From an uncultured Christensenellaceae bacterium (GTDB lineage: Bacteria; Bacillota; Clostridia; Christensenellales; Pumilibacteraceae), in NCBI GenBank assembly GCA_910587025.1, contig CAJUKR010000020.1, positions 1-26,359 of the forward strand: a stretch of DNA of 26,359 bases. Reading direction: 5' to 3'. Position 1 is the first letter of the stretch; each line of letters starts with the position of its first letter. The translations under genes were made by a program, and so were the position numbers. Under the pieces are notes generated by a model that made no database searches, had not been told where the DNA came from, and saw nothing but the letters and a program-made list of their open reading frames with translations. This document shows, one piece after another, positions 1-7,808 of the stretch.

Positions 1-18
1 AGGTTTGTTTGTACGCTT

Positions 19-48
19 AATATATCATACGTCAAGCGTCGTTGTCAA
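19..48 (-). promoter_or_regulatory. Sigma-A type promoter reading out of the left edge
   Basis: On the minus strand TTGACA (43-48) and TATATT (19-24) are separated by 18 bp. Transcription would run leftward out of the window, so a minus-strand gene probably starts just beyond position 1. Only the promoter is visible. Confidence 0.5.
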
Positions 49-62
49 CTGTTTTTAATTAC

Positions 63-103
63 TTTTTCAAAATTTTTTTGAAAAATTTTTCGGAAAAAAT
101 TTT
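63..103 (-). terminator. AT-rich inverted repeats at the end of the J-domain gene
   Basis: Two overlapping AT-rich inverted repeats lie here: TTTTTCAAAA (63-72) pairs with TTTTGAAAAA (76-85), and the A/T run at 81-90 pairs with that at 94-103 around CGG. They overlap the stop codon of the J-domain gene and could end its transcript. The stems have almost no GC pairs, so this is a weak terminator call. Confidence 0.35.
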
Positions 104-593
104 ATTTTGTCGAACGATTGCGAATACGGGCACGAGCCGTACGATTACTGCGCACGAGCGCGTCTATACTCACCGGAGTAAACTCTCTCGACGGCGGAGT
201 GAAATTCATACGCGAAAGTGCGAGGAACGCGGCTTCGTATGCGGCGATCTGTTTCTCGAGTTCCGCAACATAAGAATCGGAATTCACGAGAGGTTGCGAC
301 TCTTCTGCTTCGCTTTTCGTAGCGGCAACGCTCGGCTCTTCAACCTCTTCCTCTTCCGCTTTGCCTATAGTCCAGGAATCGGGTTTGATCCCCGCCGCGG
401 TAATGGCGGCGTTCAGACCGAGTCGCTGTACGCTGTCGGACAGAAAACGATATGCTTCGTTTATTTCGCCGAAGCGTGAATCTTCACCGCCGAGATCGGG
501 ATGGAACTTACGCGCGAGAGAATGATAAGCCGCCTTGATCTCCTCGTCGTTCGCGTTCATTGATATTCCGAGTGTCGCATAATAATTCTTCAC
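102..593 (-). CDS. J-domain (DnaJ-like) co-chaperone, 163 aa
   Basis: A small J-domain protein. Known J-domains stimulate the ATPase of DnaK/Hsp70 and deliver clients to it. Residues 3-65 form the J-domain, with the diagnostic HPD tripeptide at residues 31-33 after the basic helix II. There is no Gly/Phe region, no zinc-finger repeats (CxxCxGxG) and no C-terminal client-binding domain, so this is a minimal J-protein and not DnaJ itself. The rest is a Glu-rich linker (about 78-100), a helical stretch and an Arg-rich tail. The start is GTG at 591-593, the only codon that gives a full J-domain. No Shine-Dalgarno precedes it, and a -10 box ends 6 nt upstream, which predicts a leaderless mRNA. The specific DnaK client role is unknown. 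Confidence 0.88.
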   Translation of the reverse strand: MKNYYATLGISMNANDEEIKAAYHSLARKFHPDLGGEDSRFGEINEAYRFLSDSVQRLGLNAAITAAGIKPDSWTIGKAEEEEVEEPSVAATKSEAEESQPLVNSDSYVAELEKQIAAYEAAFLALSRMNFTPPSREFTPVSIDALVRSNRTARARIRNRSTK

Positions 594-599
594 ACGGAT

Positions 600-629
600 A
601 TTTTACTATATTTTATACCTTTTTGTCAA
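600..629 (-). promoter_or_regulatory. Promoter of the J-domain gene, predicted leaderless
   Basis: Minus strand: TTGACA at 624-629, an 18-bp spacer and TAAAAT at 600-605. Exactly 6 nt (594-599) separate the -10 from the GTG start at 593, so the usual transcription start falls on the start codon. Confidence 0.6.
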
Positions 630-729
630 TCGCTGTGACAATGTTTCCTTTCGAGGTAATAAAAAATCGTAAAACAAATGAAACGGCAAGGCAAATGCCT
701 TAAACGGCAAAACATACTGGATCGCACGT

Positions 730-761
730 AAAACGGCTCATCCGAAAGGATGAGCCGTTTT
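730..761 (-). terminator. Intrinsic terminator after the GH3 gene
   Basis: A perfect 14-bp stem, AAAACGGCTCATCC with its complement, closes on a GAAA loop (TTTC on the minus strand) and carries T-runs at the stem ends. It sits 28 bp after the GH3 stop. The rest of 606-729 holds only the J-domain promoter and a short AAGGCA/TGCCTT palindrome near 690. Confidence 0.85.
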
Positions 762-788
762 GAGTCACCGCCCTGTAGACGGAGATTG

Positions 789-3700
789 TCAATGCTTATA
801 TTTGTCGGGATTCTTGTTCTCGTCGAGAACGCGAAGGACGATCCATACGATGCCGCCTATAACGAGCAGTCCGACAAGGATGTTCGCGATAAGGAGCACT
901 ATCGCCCAAGGAGCAAGTCCGTAACTGATCTTTGCGCCCGGAGCAATGCCGTTCATTGCGTTGGAGTGTGCGACGGTATAGCAGATATTCTTCGCAGTGG
1001 ACTGAAGATTCTTTATCGCCGTTGCACTTTCGAGGTCGTAGATATCGATCTCGGTAGACATAAGGCATGCGTCGCCGCCCGCTCTCATCATCTGATCCGC
1101 ATACATGAAGTCGGTTCTTACGGAGTCGGTGAGCACGAAGCCCTCGAATCCCCATTCGCCGCGAAGCACTTCGGTGATGAGCGCATAGCTGCCGCCCGCC
1201 CAAGTATCGCCTATGCAGTTGAACGAGGTCATCGTCGCGGTTGCCGCTCTGAAGTTCTTGATCGTCTGCACGTTGCCGTTATCGTCGAGATATTTAAGAT
1301 CCGTCTTTGCTTCTTTGAATACGATTTCGAACGACTTGAGATAGATCTCGCGAAGAGTCTGCTCGCTCGCCCACGTGAGGAGTATGCAGTCGTTGCCCTT
1401 AAGCTCGTAACCGTTCGGTCCGCCTATGCTGAATTCGAGGGATGCGCCGGCGTTAAGGTTTCTCGCATACGATTCCTGATCGTTTACGGCAAAGTGCTTG
1501 ACGAAAGCGTAAAGACCTTTGCTTGCCGCGCCGCTGACTTCGCGTGCGCAGAGCTTACCCGCAAGAACGGGATCTTCGGAGAAATATTCGAAGTTTCTTC
1601 CCGAGAACGGCGTTCTGTGCGTGTTGGTCGCGGGAGCATACCAACCGTTCATGTCGTACTGAACAGCCTCTTCGCCGATGGCTTTTCCGATCTCATACAG
1701 CAGATCCTGATTCCAGGTAGCCGCAAGTACGATTTCGCAAGGGAACGCCACAAGGTATTGTGCGCCGAGCTCGGTTCCGAGCGAAGCGGTCTTAAGACAC
1801 TGGGGTCCGTCGTTCTCTGCGGTCAGAGGCTTGCCGAGTCTGGTGACCGCCGCGGTTTCCCAACCCGAACGGCATGCGAGTATTCTCATTTCTTCTATAG
1901 TGAACTGCTTAACGTACTGCTCCCACGCGGGATCGTCGTATCCTTTGCCGCGGAGCGAGTTGAGCATGATGCCGTAATCCTGATTTACAAGCGGCATTTC
2001 ATCGTCCGCATTGTTATGCTTCTGTACGTTCTCTTTCGTATCGAACAGATTGTCTTCGAGCGCCTTTTTGAGATCATCGCTCATGACTTTGTCTTCGGCC
2101 TCGGGCGCCGTAGGATACGTTGCCTCGAAATTCTTTCTCGACATCGTTTTGCTTCCGTCCGACACCTTGAGGTTATTATGCTTCATGTCTTCGTCGAAAC
2201 GGTTGGTCGCCTCGATTGCGTCGCTCTTACGCTTACCGTTCTTGCCTTCTTTATAAACGACTTTGTTCGTTACGGCATTGTCGAATTCGGCTTTGCTGTC
2301 GTCGGTTGCGTACGCCCAACTATGCGAACCGTAGTTCACTTCGTCCGCCGTACCGAGATAGAACGTGTATTTACCGCTGTCGAGAATGTACGCTTTTTCG
2401 GTCGTATCGTCGTAAGACGCGATGTCTTCCGCATTGACGGTGAGCGTGACTTTTTCGGTAGCGCCCGCGTCAAGGCTTTCGGTCTTATCGAAAGCGGCAA
2501 GCACCACTTTGGATTTTTCCACACCGCCGTCGGTGTAAGGAGTTTCGACATAAAGCTGAACTACATCTTTACCCGCAACGTCGCCGGTGTTCTTTACTTC
2601 GACTTCGACGGTAAACACGCCGTCGCGATATGATTTATTCGTGATCTTCTGAGAGAACGTCGTATACGACAATCCGTAACCGAACGGATATACCACGCCG
2701 TTGTCACGGTTATAATATTTATCGGTCGTACCTGCCGGAGCGGTTTCGGAATCGAAGAAACCTTCGGCAGCCGCGCTTTCGTACCAACGATAGCCGTTAT
2801 AGATCCCTTCCTCGTATCCGAGATAATAGATCTGTCTGTCTTTGGTTTCATTACCCTTCTTATACTGGATCTGACCGTCGTATCTCGTGATTATATCCTC
2901 GGTCTTGTTCGACGCGTAGATCATTGGATCACTGAAGTTGAGTATGGTCGGGTTGTCGAGGAAATCCGCGGCATAAGTGTCGGGCAATCTTCCGGACGGG
3001 TTAGCCGCGCCGCACATGACGTTCGCGAAACCGTGATAACCCTTCTTGCCGGGTGCGCCGATCCAAAGGATAGCGTCGATATTGTCGTTGTCCGCAAGCG
3101 CGCCGATCTCCATAGGCGAGGGCGAGTTCAGTATTACGATGACCTTATCGCTCTTCGCTCCTACGGTCTCGATAAGTTTCTCTTCGTTGTTTGTAAGCTC
3201 GAGATAATGCTTGTCGGGATTCTGATCGAACGTAACCGCGCCGTGCGACTTATCCATCTGACGCGGAGCGTCCGCACCCTCGCCGCCGCTTCTGCCCAGC
3301 CACACGATCGACGTATTGTTGTTTGCCGCGCCCGAAGCGTCGTAAGCCGCTGTCGGATCATTAAGCTCGGGGACGTCCCAGTGAGCGAGCGTCGCGCCGA
3401 GCGATACCGTCGGACGGGCGGGCTCTCTCGCGCCCCACTGCGAACAGTTTGCCGCCGTCCAATCGAGATATGCCGTCTTAAGCGACTGATTTATATTGAT
3501 GCCCACGCCCTTAAGTGCGTCTTCGGGAGAAACGAGTTCCTTATCCCCGATTGCGCCCGCGCCGGCTCCGCCGTTGACGGGATAGTAGAACGACCAGCCG
3601 AAAGCGTTGACCGTCATAGGCGAAGTCGCGGAAGCGACGAGAGGCAACGCTTTGTTATTGTTCTTGAGCAGAACCGCACCCTCTTCCATCGCGCGCACGG

Positions 3701-3953
3701 CAAGCACTTCCGCCGCCGCGTCGGCGTCTTTCTTACTGCCGCCCGCTTTTCCGTAATAGTCGGAATCCCAAGTTTCGGTGTTTTCCATCGGCGTGACAAA
3801 CACGGGAGGTCTGCCGAAAATGTTATTCATTACGGTCGGGAATCCATTCATCACCGCAGTGATCGAAATCACCAATCCAAGCAAAAGTACCATGAGCGGA
3901 ACGAGTATTAAAAGAAACTTTTTCCGACTCATTTTCTGTTTGGTCTTTTCCAT
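789..3953 (-). CDS. Domain-permuted GH3 beta-glycosidase with two membrane anchors, 1054 aa
   Basis: Glycoside hydrolase family 3, probably a beta-glucosidase or beta-xylosidase type enzyme. Domain order is reversed relative to ordinary GH3. After an N-terminal membrane helix (about 13-34) comes the alpha/beta sandwich domain (about 60-350, with an NSPSPMEIGA stretch and GAPGKKGYHGFANVMCG). A fibronectin-III-like domain (about 430-550) follows, and then the TIM barrel (about 690-1000). The barrel keeps GRNFEYFSEDP (about 785-795), KHFAVNDQE (about 820) and the expected nucleophile Asp943 in FVLTDS. A second membrane helix lies at about 1016-1039. Permuted GH3 enzymes are known from Ruminococcus and Butyrivibrio. 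Topology is inferred: the catalytic part should be outside the cell, tethered at both ends. The ATG at 3951-3953 has AAGGAG just upstream. Substrate is not deducible. Confidence 0.9.
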   Translation of the reverse strand: MEKTKQKMSRKKFLLILVPLMVLLLGLVISITAVMNGFPTVMNNIFGRPPVFVTPMENTETWDSDYYGKAGGSKKDADAAAEVLAVRAMEEGAVLLKNNNKALPLVASATSPMTVNAFGWSFYYPVNGGAGAGAIGDKELVSPEDALKGVGININQSLKTAYLDWTAANCSQWGAREPARPTVSLGATLAHWDVPELNDPTAAYDASGAANNNTSIVWLGRSGGEGADAPRQMDKSHGAVTFDQNPDKHYLELTNNEEKLIETVGAKSDKVIVILNSPSPMEIGALADNDNIDAILWIGAPGKKGYHGFANVMCGAANPSGRLPDTYAADFLDNPTILNFSDPMIYASNKTEDIITRYDGQIQYKKGNETKDRQIYYLGYEEGIYNGYRWYESAAAEGFFDSETAPAGTTDKYYNRDNGVVYPFGYGLSYTTFSQKITNKSYRDGVFTVEVEVKNTGDVAGKDVVQLYVETPYTDGGVEKSKVVLAAFDKTESLDAGATEKVTLTVNAEDIASYDDTTEKAYILDSGKYTFYLGTADEVNYGSHSWAYATDDSKAEFDNAVTNKVVYKEGKNGKRKSDAIEATNRFDEDMKHNNLKVSDGSKTMSRKNFEATYPTAPEAEDKVMSDDLKKALEDNLFDTKENVQKHNNADDEMPLVNQDYGIMLNSLRGKGYDDPAWEQYVKQFTIEEMRILACRSGWETAAVTRLGKPLTAENDGPQCLKTASLGTELGAQYLVAFPCEIVLAATWNQDLLYEIGKAIGEEAVQYDMNGWYAPATNTHRTPFSGRNFEYFSEDPVLAGKLCAREVSGAASKGLYAFVKHFAVNDQESYARNLNAGASLEFSIGGPNGYELKGNDCILLTWASEQTLREIYLKSFEIVFKEAKTDLKYLDDNGNVQTIKNFRAATATMTSFNCIGDTWAGGSYALITEVLRGEWGFEGFVLTDSVRTDFMYADQMMRAGGDACLMSTEIDIYDLESATAIKNLQSTAKNICYTVAHSNAMNGIAPGAKISYGLAPWAIVLLIANILVGLLVIGGIVWIVLRVLDENKNPDKYKH

Positions 3954-4027
3954 TTTTCATTCTCCTTATATTTTATCGTTGTACTCCGCGTATAGTATTC
4001 GCAAAATACAATGATAAAATATAATAA

Positions 4028-4069
4028 AAACGTGCCCATTGCAATATTCGTTTCGCAAGTGGCACGTTT
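4028..4069 (-). terminator. Intrinsic terminator after the broken kinase gene
   Basis: AAACGTGCC (4028-4036) pairs with GGCACGTTT (4061-4069). A further inner pairing TTGC/GCAA lengthens the stem. On the minus strand the stem is followed by a T-rich tract. It lies just past the TAA at 4083 that would end the repaired kinase frame, which supports 4083 as the original gene end. Confidence 0.8.
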
Positions 4070-4082
4070 ATTTCTTAATCGG

Positions 4083-5415
4083 TTACCGATCCGCCTTTAA
4101 TCCCGCGGGAAAAAGCAGATCGAGTTTGAAAAGACCGTCTTCCGTTCGCGCAAGCATATTTCCGCCGTACTTCTCCGTAATTATACGTACGCTCTTCATT
4201 CCGAAACCGTGAAAACGCCTGTCGTTTTTCGTCGTCTACGGCAGACCGCCGACAAATTTTATCTCGCCGTCGTAATAGTTTTCCACATGAACGGACACGA
4301 GCTTGTCCGTCGATCGTACGTTCAAACATATTATGCGGCGGTTGTCGTCGGGGATCTTGAGCACAGCCTCGATCGCGTTGTCTATTATGTTTCCGAAAAG
4401 CGAATACAGATCGGACGCGGAAATGAATCCGAGTTCGCTGTCGTCCGCCGTGCAAGTCAGCTGAATTCCGTTTCTGCCGCACTTAAGACTTTTTTCGGTC
4501 AAGATAACGTCGAGCGCTTCGTTTCCCGTTTTTACGACGGAATCGTAAATCATGACGGCGTCTTCCATTTCCCTGATCTCGTCCGCGTCCAGTCTGCCGC
4601 GGAACGCCTCGAGTTTATGCTTTAAGTCATGGCATTTGATATTTATTATTTCTATGTTTTCTTTACTGAGCGCATAATGCTCCTGTTCCTGATGCCATAG
4701 CAGTTGTACGGTTTCCATTTCGCGTTTGATTATATTTTTATCGAACAGATTGAACTGTATGACGAGCACGAGTATGCAGGAAACCATTCCCCCGAGATAA
4801 TTCATGACAAGATATGTTTTGTCGTAAATATTCGCACTGTAATATACGACCACGGCGTTGAAAATTATATCCACGAACAATATCGCTCCCGCAAGCAAAA
4901 GCAACGAAGTATTCCCTATGATAAGTTCGCGATTTTTTACTATGCGCGTGCCGAAAAACAGATAAGACAGCCAGTAGACCAGATAATAACTGCCGAAATA
5001 AGCTATACATGTAAACGCGTTGTAATTGCTTTCGGCTTCTTCGAGATAGGTGCCGAGAGCGCCCGCGTCGATCAGATTCAGCGCAATCACGACGAAATTA
5101 TATGTCAGATACGCGAGGTGACGTACGGTATATGCGAGTATGCCGCAGAAAATTACGTTTTATCCACGATTCGTCGAAGCAAACCTTGATACACAAAATG
5201 CTGAACGAAAACAACGCGATAAACATAAGCGACGAATACCAGGCGTTGTATAAAAGTACCGGATATGCGAACGCAACGGCATAAGCCGCGACGATCGACA
5301 GCGACAATCGGAGCGGAAAATGATCGCGGCGACGGAGTTTATAAGTAAACAGTCCCTCGCACAGTAAAAGCTCGGTCATGAAAACGAGCTTGAACCAAAA
5401 AAGCGCGGAAAACAT
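4083..5415 (-). pseudogene. Broken AgrC/GHKL-type sensor histidine kinase (frameshift plus in-frame TAG)
   Basis: A quorum-sensing-type (AgrC/VirS-like) membrane kinase of about 443 codons if repaired. An N-terminal piece (ATG 5413-5415) encodes membrane helices up to FDESWIK. The frame then breaks at an A4 run (plus-strand T4 at 5158-5161); removing one A restores WINVIFCGILAYTV and joins the rest. The second piece has further membrane helices, the H-box region KCHDLKHKLEAF and the N-box NIIDNAIEAV. A TAG at 4236-4238 then interrupts the usual GLPxTTKxD region, and the same frame continues after it with HGFGMKS (G-box) to TAA at 4083. The truncated product lacks the G-box needed for ATP binding. 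The ATG overlaps the regulator's stop (TAATG), so the two genes were translationally coupled. Confidence 0.8.
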
Positions 5416-6125
5416 TACCCCCCCCCGACGAAAAGCGTAAGTTCGTCAATAAAGCTCTTGCGACGGCGGCGGCTGATCTGCACCTGTTCTCCGCCCACGA
5501 CGCAATAATCCGCAGCGATCTCGGTCACGTATTTCAGATTAACGAGATAGCAATTGTTGCAACGCGAAAAATGCTTACCCTCGAGTTCGGACTCCATATC
5601 GCGCAAACTTCCGCATACATCCACATCGCCGTCGAAAGTATGAAAAATCAGATGATGCCCGACGACTTCTATATATTTTACCGAAGAGATCGCGACGCGA
5701 TGTACGCCCGTCTCACAGGACAGCGAAAGTTCCTCGGCGCGCTCCAATCGCATTTTGCGTTCGCGTACGGCGCGGCGCAGTTTTATCACGAAATTATAAT
5801 ACAGTACCGGCTTGACTATGAAATCGAGCGCACGCACTTCATAACCGTCCACGGCATACTGAACGAGGTTGGTAATAAAGATCAAAGTGACCTCTCTGTC
5901 CGTTTCGCGAAGTTTACGCGCGGCGTCCATTCCGCTGAGATCAGGCATTTCAATATCCATAAACACTATATCGCAATCCAAGGTGTATTCGGTCAGAAAC
6001 GCGATCGCGTCGGGATATTTCTTTATTTCGAAACTTTCCCCGTTTTCTTTGCCCTACCGCTCGATATAGCTTTCAATAAGACTTGCCGCTTCGACGTCAT
6101 CTTCTACTATACAAACTTTCCACAT
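5415..6125 (-). pseudogene. LytTR-family (AgrA-like) response regulator with in-frame TAG at codon 24
   Basis: A response regulator of 236 codons, paired with the broken kinase. The ATG at 6123-6125 has AAGGAG upstream and begins MWKVCIVEDD, the acidic pocket of a receiver domain. Codon 24 is TAG (6054-6056), after which the same frame runs on without a break: FMDIEMPD with the phospho-acceptor Asp, the KP motif in DFIVKPV, then a LytTR DNA-binding domain (about residues 140-230). Translation restarting at the internal ATG 5979-5981 would lack the acidic pair and could not be phosphorylated normally. By memory of the family the interrupted position is usually an aromatic residue (ERY), one base away from TAG. 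The gene ends in a G9 run before its TAA. Confidence 0.78.
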
Positions 6126-6143
6126 ACCGACTCCTTTCTATGC

Positions 6144-6172
6144 AGTATAACATAATATCCGGTGTATTTCAA
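6144..6172 (-). promoter_or_regulatory. Promoter of the response regulator-kinase pair
   Basis: Minus strand: TTGAAA (6167-6172), 17 bp, TATACT (6144-6149). It lies downstream of the RNA gene's terminator and about 20 bp before the regulator's start codon, so the pair was an independent transcription unit. Confidence 0.65.
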
Positions 6173-6212
6173 TACCAATTCAAAAAATTTTTCGGAAATA
6201 ATAGGATAAATA

Positions 6213-6409
6213 CACAAAAAACTACCGTTCTTTCCTCCCGAAAGAACGGTAGTTTCGCATAGCAAAAAAATACTATGCTCATTTTATGTCCCCGATCTTC
6301 GCATGTCCGTCGTTCCGACCGATGCTCCGGGCAAAAATCGGAATGCGGCAAAGACAAGGACAGGTCGAATACGGACGCACCTTGCGATGCGCAATTCAAC
6401 CACCATCAC
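6213..6409 (-). ncRNA. Orphan structured RNA of about 197 nt, family not recognised
   Basis: A free-standing RNA gene is predicted between the regulator and the AraC gene. It has a consensus promoter, a predicted start at G6409 and an intrinsic terminator. Visible pairings in order are: GGUUGAAU/AUUCGACC (6401-6394 with 6370-6363) enclosing CGCAUC/GGUGCG on a GCAA tetraloop (6391-6376); UGUCC/GGACA (6362-6358 with 6291-6287) enclosing CGCAU/AUGCG (6347-6343 with 6304-6300) and UCCGA/UCGGA (6342-6338 with 6318-6314); GCAUAG/CUAUGC (6278-6273 with 6262-6257); and the terminator stem. No convincing protein is encoded. Stand-alone Clostridial RNAs of similar size exist (raiA RNA, 6S RNA), but I cannot match diagnostic sequence. 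It lacks the SRP RNA core. A leader function for the downstream regulator is less likely because that gene has its own promoter. Confidence 0.55.
6219..6255 (-). terminator. Intrinsic terminator of the orphan RNA
   Basis: A perfect 16-bp stem (6219-6234 with 6240-6255) on a 5-nt loop is followed on the minus strand by TTTTTTGTG. The polarity fits a minus-strand transcript, and no minus-strand protein gene ends here. Confidence 0.85.
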
Positions 6410-6415
6410 AAAAAT

Positions 6416-6444
6416 ATTTTAGCATTCGGCGGTGAATTTGTCAA
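6416..6444 (-). promoter_or_regulatory. Promoter of the orphan RNA
   Basis: Minus strand: TTGACA (6439-6444), 17-bp spacer, TAAAAT (6416-6421). The predicted start at G6409 is 7 nt past the -10. It is divergent from the AraC promoter about 100 bp away. Confidence 0.7.
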
Positions 6445-6522
6445 TGCGATTTATTCCCGTTCCGACGTTTTCACATACTCGACACACAAAAGCGGATTTG
6501 CAATGTTTTCGAATATTTTTGC

Positions 6523-6551
6523 TTGACAAAATACGACATTGATTGTATAAT
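6523..6551 (+). promoter_or_regulatory. Consensus promoter of the AraC-family gene
   Basis: TTGACA (6523-6528), exactly 17 bp, TATAAT (6546-6551). This leaves a 5' leader of about 95 nt before the ATG at 6654. I see no riboswitch in that leader. Confidence 0.85.
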
Positions 6552-6653
6552 AATAAAAATAATAGAACTCGGAATTTACTCGAGAATAATTCATGACCCT
6601 ACCTGCGTCTGAAGGGGTGAAAACGCCGGTAAATACAAGAGGTGGTGGACACT

Positions 6654-7622
6654 ATGAAAAGAAAACTGTCTGAGCTTAATAAGGAAGAGTTCAACAATTT
6701 CCATGAGAACAAGATCCACGGGGATGCTCTTCGTCCGTTCGCCAAATATACAATGGTGATCGGCGATAAAGTACCCTCCCTTGCCGCGCATTGGCACGAC
6801 GAAATGGAGATCATCAAGGTGCAGAAAGGCGCAGGCTCGATCTGCATCGACGATAAATGGTTCTCGGTACACGCCGGCGACATTCTGTTCGTCAATCCCA
6901 AAATAATCCACTCATTTACGCGATTCAAACGAGACGAGATGCAGATCGAATCCATAGTGTTCAATCTGCACAGCTTGGAGAGTACGAACGCAGACTCGTG
7001 CACGATAAAGTATCTTGCTCCGATAATCAACGGTCAATATCTCGTAACGAGAGTCATACGCACAAAGCATCCCGACTATCACGTATTCGATCAGAATATG
7101 ACGACGATAATGCAGGCATACAACGACGGTATCCCGGGCTGGGAAATGGCCGTGAAAGCAAACCTGTTTTGGCTCTTCTATCACCTTTACCGTCTCGGAC
7201 TCGTGCACAAGTCGCAAAAGATCAACGAAAATCAGGAGATCGAGTCGGTTCAGCCCGCTATCGATTATATCAAAGAAAACTACGCCGAAGAGATATTCAT
7301 TCATAAACTTGCGACGCTTTGCGGATACAGCGACACGTACTTCATGAAGCTCTTCAAAAAAACAACCGGAATGACGTGCGTAGACTATATCAACGGCGTA
7401 CGTCTGGCGCAGGCGGCAAATCATCTTCTCGCCACGAGTTCGAGCATAATCGACATCGCGCTTGCGGTCGGATACAATAACGTATCGTACTTCAACCGTC
7501 AGTTCAAATCCGTATACGGAATGACACCTAAGGAGTATCGCCGTCAGGGACGCGAAGCGGCGGGCGAAATCAGAATGAAATCGGTCAAAAACGCGCACCG
7601 TAACTTCAATGAAGGGATCTGA
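6654..7622 (+). CDS. AraC-family transcriptional regulator with cupin sensor domain, 322 aa
   Basis: A sugar-type AraC/XylS regulator. The N-terminal half has a cupin fold with HWHDEMEI and the FVNPKIIHSF strand that ends such ligand pockets. The C-terminal 100 residues carry two helix-turn-helix units: LATLCGYSDTYFMKLFKKTTG and, after it, DIALAVGYNNVSYFNRQFK, ending in the family signature GMTPKEYRR. I chose the ATG at 6654 because the AGAGGTGG ribosome binding site (6639-6646) sits about 8 nt upstream; a GTG at 6642 lies inside that site. By family, cupin-AraC proteins often switch on glycosidase and sugar transporter genes, so the GH3 enzyme or the GPH symporter here are candidate targets, but nothing in the sequence ties them together. 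Confidence 0.9.
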   Translation: MKRKLSELNKEEFNNFHENKIHGDALRPFAKYTMVIGDKVPSLAAHWHDEMEIIKVQKGAGSICIDDKWFSVHAGDILFVNPKIIHSFTRFKRDEMQIESIVFNLHSLESTNADSCTIKYLAPIINGQYLVTRVIRTKHPDYHVFDQNMTTIMQAYNDGIPGWEMAVKANLFWLFYHLYRLGLVHKSQKINENQEIESVQPAIDYIKENYAEEIFIHKLATLCGYSDTYFMKLFKKTTGMTCVDYINGVRLAQAANHLLATSSSIIDIALAVGYNNVSYFNRQFKSVYGMTPKEYRRQGREAAGEIRMKSVKNAHRNFNEGI

Positions 7623-7636
7623 TAAAAAAATAAGCG

Positions 7637-7666
7637 AAGGTCTTTGAGAACATTCTCAAAGACCTT
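7637..7666 (+). terminator. Terminator hairpin after the AraC gene
   Basis: AAGGTCTTTGAGAA (7637-7650) pairs with TTCTCAAAGACCTT (7653-7666). The plus-strand T-tract after it is poor. On the minus strand it is followed by a T7 run, so it may also back up the tuf terminator. Between here and 7758 I see only an AT-rich stretch with a small ATATGAT/ATCATAT repeat near 7731. Confidence 0.65.
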
Positions 7667-7758
7667 GTTCCGTTAATAGGTAAATATGACCTTCCGATTA
7701 TTCGTAAATATAAATTTCGTAATAAATAAAATATGATCTTTCTATCATATGCAAATAT

Positions 7759-7788
7759 AAAACGACCGCTTGAAAAAGCGGTCGTTTT
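7759..7788 (-). terminator. Intrinsic terminator of the str operon after tuf
   Basis: A perfect 13-bp stem, AAAACGACCGCTT and its complement, closes on a 4-nt loop with T-runs at the ends. It lies 20 bp after the tuf stop. Confidence 0.9.
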
Positions 7789-7808
7789 GAAGCTATAAGT
7801 CGTTTGAC

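Noticed and set aside
4236..6056. TAG reassigned to an amino acid
   Set aside because: The expected residues at the two in-frame TAGs differ, a frameshift also breaks the kinase, and the other 20 genes contain no internal TAG. Ordinary decay explains it better; kept only as a low-interest check.
6169..6399. Minus-strand open frame of 76 codons across the orphan RNA
   Set aside because: It runs through the terminator stem, lacks a ribosome binding site and has no protein-like pattern.
6642..6653. GTG start for the AraC gene
   Set aside because: The GTG is part of the ribosome binding site that serves the ATG at 6654.
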